From NCBI GenBank assembly GCA_947453885.1, contig CANGIF010000035.1:1-35932 (forward strand): a stretch of DNA of 35,932 bases. The letters are read 5' to 3'. Shown piece by piece: positions 18,391 to 24,976 of this stretch. A program made the translations under genes and the position numbers. Source of the stretch: Flavobacteriaceae bacterium (GTDB taxonomy: Bacteria; Bacteroidota; Bacteroidia; Flavobacteriales; Flavobacteriaceae). Each line of letters starts with the position of its first letter. Position 1 is the first letter of the stretch. A model generated the notes under the pieces. It saw only the letters and a program-made list of their open reading frames with translations, searched no databases and was not told the DNA's origin.

Positions 18391-18470
18391 TCCCGTCTCA
18401 AAGGGGTGCTCTAAAAAAACGAGCTGAGATTATACCCAAAGAACCTGGGCAGGTAATGCTGCCAAGGGAA
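18391..18470 (+). ncRNA. TPP (thiamine pyrophosphate) riboswitch
   Basis: THI-box aptamer. Hallmarks in order: AAGGGGTGCTC (18401-18411), the GCTGAGATTATACCC segment (from 18423) forming the pyrimidine-sensor side, GAACCTG (from 18441), and GGCAGGTAATGCTGCC (18448-18463), whose GGCAG/CTGCC stem is P5 of the pyrophosphate sensor, closed by AAGGGA. The hairpin at 18473-18508 follows as a probable expression platform. It controls the downstream TonB-dependent receptor, which should therefore be made when TPP is low. Confidence 0.95.
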
Positions 18471-18472
18471 AA

Positions 18473-18508
18473 ATGACAAAACGGAGTGTGCACGCTTTTT
18501 TTTGTCAT
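18473..18508 (+). promoter_or_regulatory. Hairpin following the TPP aptamer (expression platform)
   Basis: ATGACAAAA (18473-18481) pairs with TTTTGTCAT (18500-18508); the inner bases GTGTGCAC can extend it. It lies directly after the aptamer, so aptamer folding could compete with it. No U-run follows the 3' arm, so it is not a textbook terminator, although the arm itself contains eight Ts. Confidence 0.5.
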
Positions 18509-18552
18509 AAACAAACAATCAACAAGGTAACCAAAGAATAATTGCCCCTTTT

Positions 18553-18576
18553 ATTCGTTTAATTTTTTTAACGAAT
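18553..18576 (+). promoter_or_regulatory. Hairpin covering the receptor start codon
   Basis: ATTCGTT (18553-18559) is perfectly complementary to AACGAAT (18570-18576). The 3' arm contains the first two bases of the ATG at 18575. This 7-bp hairpin would occlude initiation and could be the translational output of the riboswitch. The structure is read from sequence; the role is inferred. Confidence 0.4.
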
Positions 18577-20749
18577 GAAAACAATTTTTGAATCCATGAG
18601 ACAAGAGCCAGTAGGTTCCTCTCAAAAACAAAGTAAATGGATAGCAACATTAAGTTGCACACTATTTTCACTATTCTTATTTTCTCAAGAAAAAGATACC
18701 ACAAAAGTACAGCAACTAGATCAAGTGCTAGTTTCGGCAACAAGAGCAACAGATAAAACACCAATGCCTTTTAGCGAGTTTACTAAAAAAGAAATTGCAC
18801 AAAGAAATTTAGGACAAGATATACCTATGCTTTTGAATTTTTTGCCATCAGTGGTGTCAACATCCGATGCAGGAAATGGATTTGGATATACTTATTTTCG
18901 GGTAAGAGGCAGCGATGCTACTCGAATTAACGTAACTTTAAACGGTATCCCATTTAATGATAGCGAAAGTCAAGGCACCTATTTTGTCGATTTACCCGAT
19001 TTCGCTTCATCGCTTCAGAGTATTCAATTGCAAAGAGGAGTAGGGACTTCTACAAATGGGAGCGGAGCTTTTGGTGCTAGTTTGAATCTTTTGACGGATA
19101 GTTATGCCACAAAAAGTGCTGCTGAAATTTCCAATTCAGTAAGTAGTTTTAATTCTAGAAAAAGTACGGTAAAATTCAGCACAGGTTTGCTAAACGATCA
19201 TTTTGAATTGGCAGGAAGAGTTTCAAATCTACATTCAGATGGCTATGTTGACAGGGGCTTTTCTGATTTGAAATCGTATTTCTTGCAAGGAACGTATGTT
19301 GGCAAAACAACTTTAGTAAAAGCTTTGGTATTTGGGGGTCAAGAAAAAACGTACCAGTCATGGTATGGCGTAGATGCGGAAACGTTACAAAGTAACCGAA
19401 CCTATAATTTTGCAGGAATGTATGTAGATGCCAATGGCGTTACACAGTTTTATTCCAATCAAACGGATAATTACAATCAAGATCACTACCAATTGCATTG
19501 GAATGAAAAAATTTCTTCAAAAATTCACACAAACTTGGCATTTCATTACACAAAAGGCAAGGGGTATTATGAAGAATACCAACAAAATCAAGATTTTGCT
19601 ACTTATGGTTTAGTTCCAATTTCAATTGGCGGACAAACGATTGACAAAACGGATTTAGTTCGTCAAAAATGGTTGGATAACGATTTTTTTGGAACAACTT
19701 TTTCAGGCAATTATACTACTTCAACTACAGAGTTGGTAGTAGGAGGGTCGGCAAATAAATACAATGGAAAACATTTTGGAGAGATAGTTTGGGCACAATA
19801 TGCGTCAAATAGTAACAATTCAAATCACTATTACGACTATTATGGTAACAAAGAGGAACTGAATTTGTTTGCAAAACTAAACTATTCTTTAAACCAAAAA
19901 CTTCAGTTTTACGCGGATTTACAATATCGATTCATTTCTTACCAAGCTAATGGAGTGTTTTCAAATTCGGTTTCAGAATCATTTCATTTTTTAAATCCTA
20001 AAGCAGGAATTACATATAAAGTAACCAAAAAAGCAGCATTGTATTTTTCGTATGCAAGAGCCAACAGAGAACCAAACCGAACAGATTATGAAAATGGAAA
20101 TCCTAAAGCCGAAACATTAGATGATTTTGAATTAGGATGGCGCTTGTCAACGTCAAATGTACAATTGAATTTTAATGCTTATAACATGATGTATCAAAAC
20201 CAATTGGTTTTAACAGGTGCTTTAGACCCAGTTGGTAACCCAATAAGAAAAAATATTGGCAAAAGTTACCGTATAGGCTTAGAAGTAGATGCAACAATAG
20301 AATGTACTAAAAAGTTTTCAATACGTCAAAATTGTACCATTAGCGACAATAAAAACATTGATTTTATAAACGATTCTGGTTCAGGCTTAGTGTCGTTAGG
20401 AAAAACAAACAGTGCTTTTTCTCCAAAATTTATTGCGGGTTCAATTATTACTTACCGTCCTTTTAATGGTTTTCAGTTTTCAGTTTTATCAAAGTATGTA
20501 AGTGAACAATTTTTATCTAACATTGACGATTCCAATTCAAAATTACAGGATTATTTTATTCAAGATCTTTCAATTGGGTATGAAATTAAAACAACAAAGA
20601 TTTTTAAATCAATTGGTTTTTTAGGAATGTTGAATAACATTTACAATAAAAAATATGTTTCCAATGGTGCAGACTATGGAGGTGGATACGTATATTACTT
20701 TCCACAAGCTGGTATTAATTTTATGATTGGAATGAATTTGAAATTTTAA
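18575..20749 (+). CDS. TonB-dependent receptor under TPP riboswitch, probable thiamine transporter
   Basis: 724-aa outer-membrane receptor. The N-terminus has a long polar lead before the hydrophobic stretch WIATLSCTLFSLFLFSQ; an internal ATG at 18596 would shorten it by 7 residues. Then a plug domain (about 45-170) with LDQVLVSATRATDK and YFRVRGSDATRINVTLNG, and a 22-strand-type barrel with the terminal Phe (GMNLKF) typical of outer-membrane proteins. No carboxypeptidase-like N-terminal extension. The substrate is inferred from the TPP riboswitch; TPP-regulated TonB receptors for thiamine are known in Bacteroides. No inner-membrane PnuT-type transporter or thiamine kinase is adjacent, so the rest of the uptake route is encoded elsewhere. 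Confidence 0.9.
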   Translation: MKTIFESMRQEPVGSSQKQSKWIATLSCTLFSLFLFSQEKDTTKVQQLDQVLVSATRATDKTPMPFSEFTKKEIAQRNLGQDIPMLLNFLPSVVSTSDAGNGFGYTYFRVRGSDATRINVTLNGIPFNDSESQGTYFVDLPDFASSLQSIQLQRGVGTSTNGSGAFGASLNLLTDSYATKSAAEISNSVSSFNSRKSTVKFSTGLLNDHFELAGRVSNLHSDGYVDRGFSDLKSYFLQGTYVGKTTLVKALVFGGQEKTYQSWYGVDAETLQSNRTYNFAGMYVDANGVTQFYSNQTDNYNQDHYQLHWNEKISSKIHTNLAFHYTKGKGYYEEYQQNQDFATYGLVPISIGGQTIDKTDLVRQKWLDNDFFGTTFSGNYTTSTTELVVGGSANKYNGKHFGEIVWAQYASNSNNSNHYYDYYGNKEELNLFAKLNYSLNQKLQFYADLQYRFISYQANGVFSNSVSESFHFLNPKAGITYKVTKKAALYFSYARANREPNRTDYENGNPKAETLDDFELGWRLSTSNVQLNFNAYNMMYQNQLVLTGALDPVGNPIRKNIGKSYRIGLEVDATIECTKKFSIRQNCTISDNKNIDFINDSGSGLVSLGKTNSAFSPKFIAGSIITYRPFNGFQFSVLSKYVSEQFLSNIDDSNSKLQDYFIQDLSIGYEIKTTKIFKSIGFLGMLNNIYNKKYVSNGADYGGGYVYYFPQAGINFMIGMNLKF

Positions 20750-20764
20750 TACAAATAATTACAT

Positions 20765-20815
20765 AATTCAATTTTAACTAAATACAGCAATCTTGTAATT
20801 GGTTAAAATTGAATT
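20765..20815. terminator. Bidirectional terminator
   Basis: 14-bp perfect inverted repeat, AATTCAATTTTAAC (20765-20778) and GTTAAAATTGAATT (20802-20815), with a 23-base loop and a following T-run. It separates the convergent TonB receptor and lipoprotein genes. Confidence 0.8.
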
Positions 20816-20819
20816 TTTT

Positions 20820-21242
20820 TTAGTTGTAAACTCTTAAGACAGTTCCGTTAGTTTCTATTCTATACGCTTTTAAAGGATAGGTCATTCCTGCACAAAGTCC
20901 GGTGTATAAACTGTATAATTTAGAGTCACAAGGGCAAACAGCATTCATGCCACTTAGCGTCATAGTTGAACAAGCGCCTAAATTTTGATTAGGACAAGCC
21001 ATATCAAAAGCAGTGTATCCGCTCCCGGTATTAAAAACAAACAAACCTCTAATTCCTGCTCCTTGTCCTACTATTTTTACACCATTTCCAGCAAATTGCA
21101 AATTTGAATTTGAGGGCAAACTTAAATCGACATTAACCGAAAAGGAGTAATTTGGCAAATAGGGATTGTTTACCACAACAGTGTTTTTATTACATGAATT
21201 AAATAGAAACAGAAGACCAAAAACTATAAAATATTTTTTCAT
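20820..21242 (-). CDS. Rieske-like lipoprotein lacking histidine ligands
   Basis: 140 aa with a lipoprotein signal peptide MKKYFIVFGLLFLFNSC (lipobox Cys17). The C-terminal half has the spacing of a Rieske [2Fe-2S] domain, with ACPNQ where CxH would stand, VCPCDSKLYSLYTG where CxxH stands, and a final YPLKAYRIE. Both His ligands are replaced (Asn, Asp), so a normal Rieske cluster is unlikely. Related lipoproteins of flavobacteria vary in these residues (my recollection). Role unknown. Its promoter was not identified. Confidence 0.75.
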   Translation of the reverse strand: MKKYFIVFGLLFLFNSCNKNTVVVNNPYLPNYSFSVNVDLSLPSNSNLQFAGNGVKIVGQGAGIRGLFVFNTGSGYTAFDMACPNQNLGACSTMTLSGMNAVCPCDSKLYSLYTGLCAGMTYPLKAYRIETNGTVLRVYN

Positions 21243-21453
21243 GGAAGTTGTTGTTAAGTATTGTAACTAATGCTTTTGATTGAATAATTAAGCAAAATAA
21301 AGGAATTAATAGTAATCAGCTAAAATAAAAACGAAAAGATTTTTAGTAAGTTTTCAAATTTTAAATAAATCATGTTAAATCTCACTGACTAAATATAACT
21401 CAAATACATCAAGAAAAGTATGTTTGTACTAAAAATTTAACTTTTAGGTATAA

Positions 21454-21484
21454 AAAAAGCTCCAAACAAAGTTTGAAGCTTTTT
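21454..21484 (-). terminator. Ancestral tRNA-Leu terminator, now beyond attL
   Basis: AAAAAGCT (21454-21461) pairs with AGCTTTTT (21477-21484) and CAAAC (21463-21467) with GTTTG (21471-21475), with one mismatch and an AAA loop. On the minus strand it ends in a T-run. It overlaps the left att repeat, so before integration it would have followed the tRNA-Leu gene directly. Confidence 0.75.
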
Positions 21485-21505
21485 GTACTCAGAGCGGGAC
21501 TTGAA
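21481..21505. repeat. attL: displaced 3' end of tRNA-Leu
   Basis: 25-bp sequence beginning TTTTGTACTC and ending GACTTGAA, identical to 26840-26864, where it forms the T-arm and acceptor 3' strand of tRNA-Leu. Only the tRNA tail is present here. It marks the left boundary of the integrated element. Confidence 0.92.
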
Positions 21506-21649
21506 ACCGTTCAATTTCAACAAATCAAACCTATCTTAAAAACCCTATAAAAATACAGATAAACCCGAATAAAATCAATACTTAAAGGCGTTTACAAACA
21601 AACTATACATATTTAATAAAATCTAATAATATTGAATAATATTGCATAA

Positions 21650-21679
21650 ATGTTTGGCAATGGTTTGGCAAGTTTGAAA
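21650..21679 (+). repeat. Subterminal arm-type repeat, left copy
   Basis: 30 bases that match 26766-26795 at 29 positions, same orientation. Each copy holds two TTTGGCAA units 11 bases apart. Probable integrase or excisionase arm-binding sites. This copy lies 144 bases inside attL and overlaps the int promoter -33 region. Confidence 0.75.
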
Positions 21680-21694
21680 AATTGATTATATTTG
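21664..21694 (+). promoter_or_regulatory. Integrase promoter
   Basis: TTTG (21664-21667), 19-base spacer, TATATTTG (21687-21694): an exact Bacteroidota promoter. The -33 element is part of the arm-type repeat, so a protein bound there would block it. Confidence 0.65.
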
Positions 21695-21697
21695 AAT

Positions 21698-21737
21698 GTT
21701 CAACCGTTCAAATGTTCAACCGTTCAAATGTTCAACT
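21698..21737 (+). repeat. Five tandem octamers GTTCAAYY before int
   Basis: Five contiguous 8-bp units: GTTCAACC, GTTCAAAT, GTTCAACC, GTTCAAAT, GTTCAACT. They begin 3 bases after the -7 box and end exactly at the integrase ATG, filling the 5' leader. A probable operator for an element-encoded regulator. GTTCAAAT recurs before two other genes of the element, and a related GTTCAAT before rep. Confidence 0.85.
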
Positions 21738-23075
21738 ATGGCAACCGTAAATTTTAGATTAAGAAGTAAGGCAAACAAAAACGTTTCAATTAAGGTTTAT
21801 TTATCCACAGGTCGAGGAAATTTAATTGAATTAAATTCGGGGTTTACTATAAACCCGAAAAACTGGAGTAAAGAAACCGACCGACCGACACAAAACAACA
21901 GTACAGAAAACAAACTATTAAGAGGCAACCTCAACAAATTAGAAACTTTTATTTTTGACAATCTAAACAAAGATTTATCAACAGGGGTTTTAATTGATAG
22001 TTACTGGTTACAAAATCAAATCAATAATTGTTTTGAACGTGTTGAGAAAACCGACACAGGAATAATAACAAACCACATTAAATACATTATTGACAACGCA
22101 AACACCCGCAAAATAAAAGGACGTGCAAAACTTGGTATTTCACAAAGTAGGGTTAAGGGTTACGAAACATTTAAAAAATTGTTCGAGGCGTACCAAAAGG
22201 AAATAAAAAAACAAATCCACTTTTTAGATATTAATAAAACCTTTGTTGATAGGTTTACAAATTGGTTAATCAACACACAAAAATATTCAGTTAACTATGC
22301 GGGAAAACAAATTGATAATTTAAAAACTGTTTGTTTAGATGCTGAAAAAAACGACATCAAAATAAATCCTTACATTGAACAAATTGAGGGGTTTTCAGAA
22401 AGTAGCGAGGACAGATTTATAGTTACATTATCATTTGAGGAACTGGAGCAAATACGCACCGCAGAGATAACAAACACCGCATACAATAACGCGCGTAAAT
22501 GGTTATTAATTGGGTGCGAAATTGGACAACGTGGCGGGGATTTATTAAAGATTACAAAAAATGATATTCGTTACAAAGGCGGGAATATGTATTTAGACGT
22601 TACCCAACAAAAAACAGGCAAAACCGTAACCATTGGAATAATAGACCCGCATATTATCGACATTATAGAAAACGAATTCCCGCACGAAATTAGCACCCAA
22701 AAATTAAACTTCTATATTAAAAAAGTTTGCGAGGTTGCAAAAATTACTGAGAAAGTTGAGGGCAAAAGATTGAACCCAAAAGCAAAAAAAGAGAATCCCG
22801 AATCAATGCGCAAAGTATTAGGTTTTTATCCTAAACACGAACTAATAACAACCCACAGTTTTAGACGTTCCTTTGCAACAAACTATTATAAACAAATCCC
22901 TACTGGCGTTTTAATTGGTATTACTGGACACTCAAAAGAAAGTTTATTTTTAGAATATATCAATAAACGCGAGGACAAAGATGCAAACGCAGATTTATTT
23001 ATGAAGTTTTACGAACAAATCAACAAAAACAAACCCGCTAAAATGGTATTGTTACCAAATGGCACTAACGAGTAA
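21738..23075 (+). CDS. int: Tyrosine recombinase / integrase of the element
   Basis: Site-specific recombinase that integrates and excises the element at tRNA-Leu. 445 aa from ATG 21738 (MATVNFRLRSKANKN). The open frame extends upstream to 21696, but that stretch is the octamer array and does not look like protein. Order: N-terminal arm-binding domain (about 1-95), SAM-like core-binding domain (about 140-225), catalytic domain with Arg265 (IGQRGGDLL), His373-x-x-Arg376 (HSFRRSF), His398 (GITGHS) and the nucleophile Tyr407 (FLEYINK). All catalytic residues are present, so it should be active. Typical of Bacteroidota integrases with an Arm-DNA-bind domain. Confidence 0.95.
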   Translation: MATVNFRLRSKANKNVSIKVYLSTGRGNLIELNSGFTINPKNWSKETDRPTQNNSTENKLLRGNLNKLETFIFDNLNKDLSTGVLIDSYWLQNQINNCFERVEKTDTGIITNHIKYIIDNANTRKIKGRAKLGISQSRVKGYETFKKLFEAYQKEIKKQIHFLDINKTFVDRFTNWLINTQKYSVNYAGKQIDNLKTVCLDAEKNDIKINPYIEQIEGFSESSEDRFIVTLSFEELEQIRTAEITNTAYNNARKWLLIGCEIGQRGGDLLKITKNDIRYKGGNMYLDVTQQKTGKTVTIGIIDPHIIDIIENEFPHEISTQKLNFYIKKVCEVAKITEKVEGKRLNPKAKKENPESMRKVLGFYPKHELITTHSFRRSFATNYYKQIPTGVLIGITGHSKESLFLEYINKREDKDANADLFMKFYEQINKNKPAKMVLLPNGTNE

Positions 23076-23080
23076 AAAAG

Positions 23081-23110
23081 TAAATTGTAGTAAATTGTAG
23101 TAAAATGTAA
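23081..23110 (+). repeat. Three tandem 10-bp units after int
   Basis: TAAATTGTAG, TAAATTGTAG, TAAAATGTAA, starting 5 bases after the int stop. Same 10-base period as the arrays at the right end of the element. Confidence 0.75.
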
Positions 23111-23126
23111 CCAAAAGAAAAAAACA

Positions 23127-23142
23127 GTTCAAATGTTCAATT
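23127..23142 (+). repeat. Octamer pair before the RteC-like gene
   Basis: GTTCAAAT-GTTCAATT, two units of the octamer found before int, ending 14 bases before the next start codon. Probably the same operator type. Confidence 0.55.
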
Positions 23143-23156
23143 AATACAGGCAAAAA

Positions 23157-24086
23157 ATGAAAGTAATCAAATCCCCACAGGAAAATATAGAGGCGTATTT
23201 GTATAATGATTTTAATATTGAATTATACGAATCTTTGATTAATCGAGAAGCAAGTCCTGGTTATACAGACCCTTTAATATTTTTTAATTTGCTATTTGAG
23301 GAGTTTAATTTCTTTTGTGAAAATTCAGATAAATACTTAGTTATAAAAAAGTATTTTGAAAACAAATATTTTTTAGATAGCAATGATTTAAATGGTATTA
23401 ATGAGTTAAATATTTTGTTGAGGTTTGAAATTCTTGAACAAATTAACATTTTAATAGGCAACCATTTTGAAGAAACTAATGATTCAAATCAGGTAACTAT
23501 GAAATCAAAAAAACTTATATCCGAATTATTTGATTATGCAAAAAATAATCTATTTGACGATTTTATTGATGTAAACGACCCCGCAAATACAATATTTAAT
23601 TTTGATGTATTTATTGTTCCCGACCTTGAGAGAATGACGTCAACAACAGAAAAAATAAAATATCTAATTGAAATAAAAACAAAATTTAAACAAGAAGTAG
23701 GATTGTTAGACTTTGGATATAATAATTTTTTAAGTAAATGCGAACTTGAAATAGACAAACTAAAAGAATTATTAATACTTGAAAATACAACCTCAACAAC
23801 AACACAACTACCGAACAAAGAACCCGCCCCCGAAAACTGTTTAAACTGGATAGGTTCACAAACTGAGTTTATAGAATTGATTAAGGCATTAATAGAAAAC
23901 GGAAATATAAAAGGAACTCAAATTGAAATAATAAGTAAATTATCAAATGTTTTCAATATCGAAATTAAAAACCCTAGCAAATTAATTAATGATTTAAAAT
24001 TAAGAAACAACGAAAGTGAAACCTTATTTTTAGACAAATTAAAAAAATCCTTATTCGATTACATTACACTCGAAAAGAAAAAATAA
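23157..24086 (+). CDS. RteC-like regulatory protein of the element
   Basis: 309 aa, acidic and helical, no membrane segment. The C-terminal 75 residues (from LNWIGSQTEFIELIKALIE) resemble the end of RteC family proteins: W-x-G-S-x-x-E-[FL]-x-E-L-I, later FNIEIKNPSKLINDLKLRN and TLFLDKLKKSL. RteC activates excision of the CTnDOT family in Bacteroides, and RteC-like genes are frequent in Bacteroidota mobile elements. The N-terminal two thirds are unrecognised. It follows int by 81 bases and has the octamer pair just upstream, suggesting shared control. Family call from motif memory, not a search. Confidence 0.65.
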   Translation: MKVIKSPQENIEAYLYNDFNIELYESLINREASPGYTDPLIFFNLLFEEFNFFCENSDKYLVIKKYFENKYFLDSNDLNGINELNILLRFEILEQINILIGNHFEETNDSNQVTMKSKKLISELFDYAKNNLFDDFIDVNDPANTIFNFDVFIVPDLERMTSTTEKIKYLIEIKTKFKQEVGLLDFGYNNFLSKCELEIDKLKELLILENTTSTTTQLPNKEPAPENCLNWIGSQTEFIELIKALIENGNIKGTQIEIISKLSNVFNIEIKNPSKLINDLKLRNNESETLFLDKLKKSLFDYITLEKKK

Positions 24087-24097
24087 CACACGTTACT

Positions 24098-24124
24098 AAC
24101 CCGTTACCAACCTTTTAACGGGTT
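24098..24124. promoter_or_regulatory. Inverted repeat upstream of the HTH gene
   Basis: AACCCGTT (24098-24105) and AACGGGTT (24117-24124), perfect 8-bp arms around 11 bases. It follows the RteC-like gene by 11 bases and overlaps a GTTCAAAT octamer at 24122-24129. Could be a terminator without a U-run or an operator of the HTH gene. Confidence 0.45.
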
Positions 24125-24172
24125 CAAATAGATTGAATTTTGTCGAAGTATTAACAAATTAATATTTCACAA

Positions 24173-24451
24173 ATGCAAACAATTCAATTCATTAGCACAA
24201 CGCCACAGGAACTACAAAACCAAATAAACGAGGGCGTTAAAAATCAATTACAGGAGTTTTTAAAACTTTACACACCAAAACAACCAAACGACTATTTGAC
24301 ACGCTCGGACGTGGCGAAAATGTTTAACGTGGATTTATCAACAATTCACAACTGGTGCAAATCGGGAAAACTTAAACCGCTCGGACTTGGTGCAAGGGTT
24401 TATTTTTTACGCTCGGACATTGAACAAAGTTTAACCCCTTTAAACGTTTAA
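24173..24451 (+). CDS. Helix-turn-helix protein, excisionase-like
   Basis: 92 aa. The C-terminal half is a MerR/excisionase-type winged helix (HTH_17 style): YLTRSDVAKMFNVDLSTIHNWCKSGKLKPLGLG, then VYFLRSDIEQSL. The N-terminal 38 residues are a helical lead common in Bacteroidota copies of this protein. Likely directs excision or represses element genes; the candidate sites are the arm repeats and the octamers. Followed after 4 bases by the next gene. Confidence 0.85.
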   Translation: MQTIQFISTTPQELQNQINEGVKNQLQEFLKLYTPKQPNDYLTRSDVAKMFNVDLSTIHNWCKSGKLKPLGLGARVYFLRSDIEQSLTPLNV

Positions 24452-24455
24452 TGTT

Positions 24456-24875
24456 ATGAACTCAACAGGCAACACCCCGCAGTACATTCGACACACTTAC
24501 AAAATAAGTAACGAATTAAAAAGTTATACAATTTTTGAACTGGTTGAGGTTGTAGGTAACAAAAACCTATTAACCGACATTATTAGAATAGAGAAATTTC
24601 AGGGCAAATCCAACGCCTCGAAAATTAATGACTATTTACGAATCCGTAATTGTTCAAACTGGAGTAAATGCGAACAAATTACAGGATTAAGACCAACAAC
24701 AAAAGAAGGTTTATTTTATGGGGACAGGACTACAACGGACTTAACAGGACTAAAAAAAAGAACCTTACTACTATTTACTTTCTCAACAGATAGGCAAACG
24801 TTATTTATTGACGTTTACAGGGGTTTTTATCCCAATCACAAAGGAATACTTCAAAACATTATTAGCACCTATTAA
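24456..24875 (+). CDS. Unknown protein between HTH and rep genes
   Basis: 139 aa, basic, no signal or membrane segment. I do not recognise a family. The C-terminal part (RTLLLFTFSTDRQTLFIDVYRGFYP) looks like beta strands, and the middle has LRIRNCSNWSKCEQITGLRPT with two Cys. Starts 4 bases after the HTH gene, so translation is probably coupled. Its place before the replication gene suggests a replication or DNA-binding role, but this is only inference. Confidence 0.7.
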   Translation: MNSTGNTPQYIRHTYKISNELKSYTIFELVEVVGNKNLLTDIIRIEKFQGKSNASKINDYLRIRNCSNWSKCEQITGLRPTTKEGLFYGDRTTTDLTGLKKRTLLLFTFSTDRQTLFIDVYRGFYPNHKGILQNIISTY

Positions 24876-24897
24876 ACTAACAAAAGTGCATAAAAAA

Positions 24898-24920
24898 AGG
24901 GGAGTTGTTCACGCTCCCCT
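24898..24920. promoter_or_regulatory. GC-rich hairpin before rep
   Basis: AGGGGAG (24898-24904), loop TTGTTCACG, CTCCCCT (24914-24920). It stands out in AT-rich surroundings, 22 bases after the 139-aa gene and 57 bases before the proposed rep start. It could be a terminator or attenuator, or the nick-site hairpin of a rolling-circle origin. Confidence 0.55.
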
Positions 24921-24976
24921 ATTTGTTCAATGTTCGTTTCAACAGGCAATGCAGAAACTTTTACAAATATACATTT

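Larger units (their letters stand above)
21506..21697. other. Left non-coding end of the element (P arm)
   Basis: No gene. It contains AAAATCAATACT (21571-21582), inversely repeated at 26699-26710, the arm-type repeat (21650-21679) and the int promoter (21664-21694). Laid out like the attachment-site arm of a tyrosine-recombinase element. Confidence 0.6.

Noticed and set aside
21481..21505. A second, degenerate tRNA gene
   Set aside because: Only the 3' 25 bases are present, with no anticodon arm; it is the att duplication.
21696..21737. Upstream ATG extension of the integrase
   Set aside because: The 14 extra codons are the octamer array; MATVNFRLRS is the normal family start.
24905..24976. 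Extension of the rep-like frame to a TTG at 24905
   Set aside because: It runs through a strong hairpin and the translated residues do not look like the start of such a protein.
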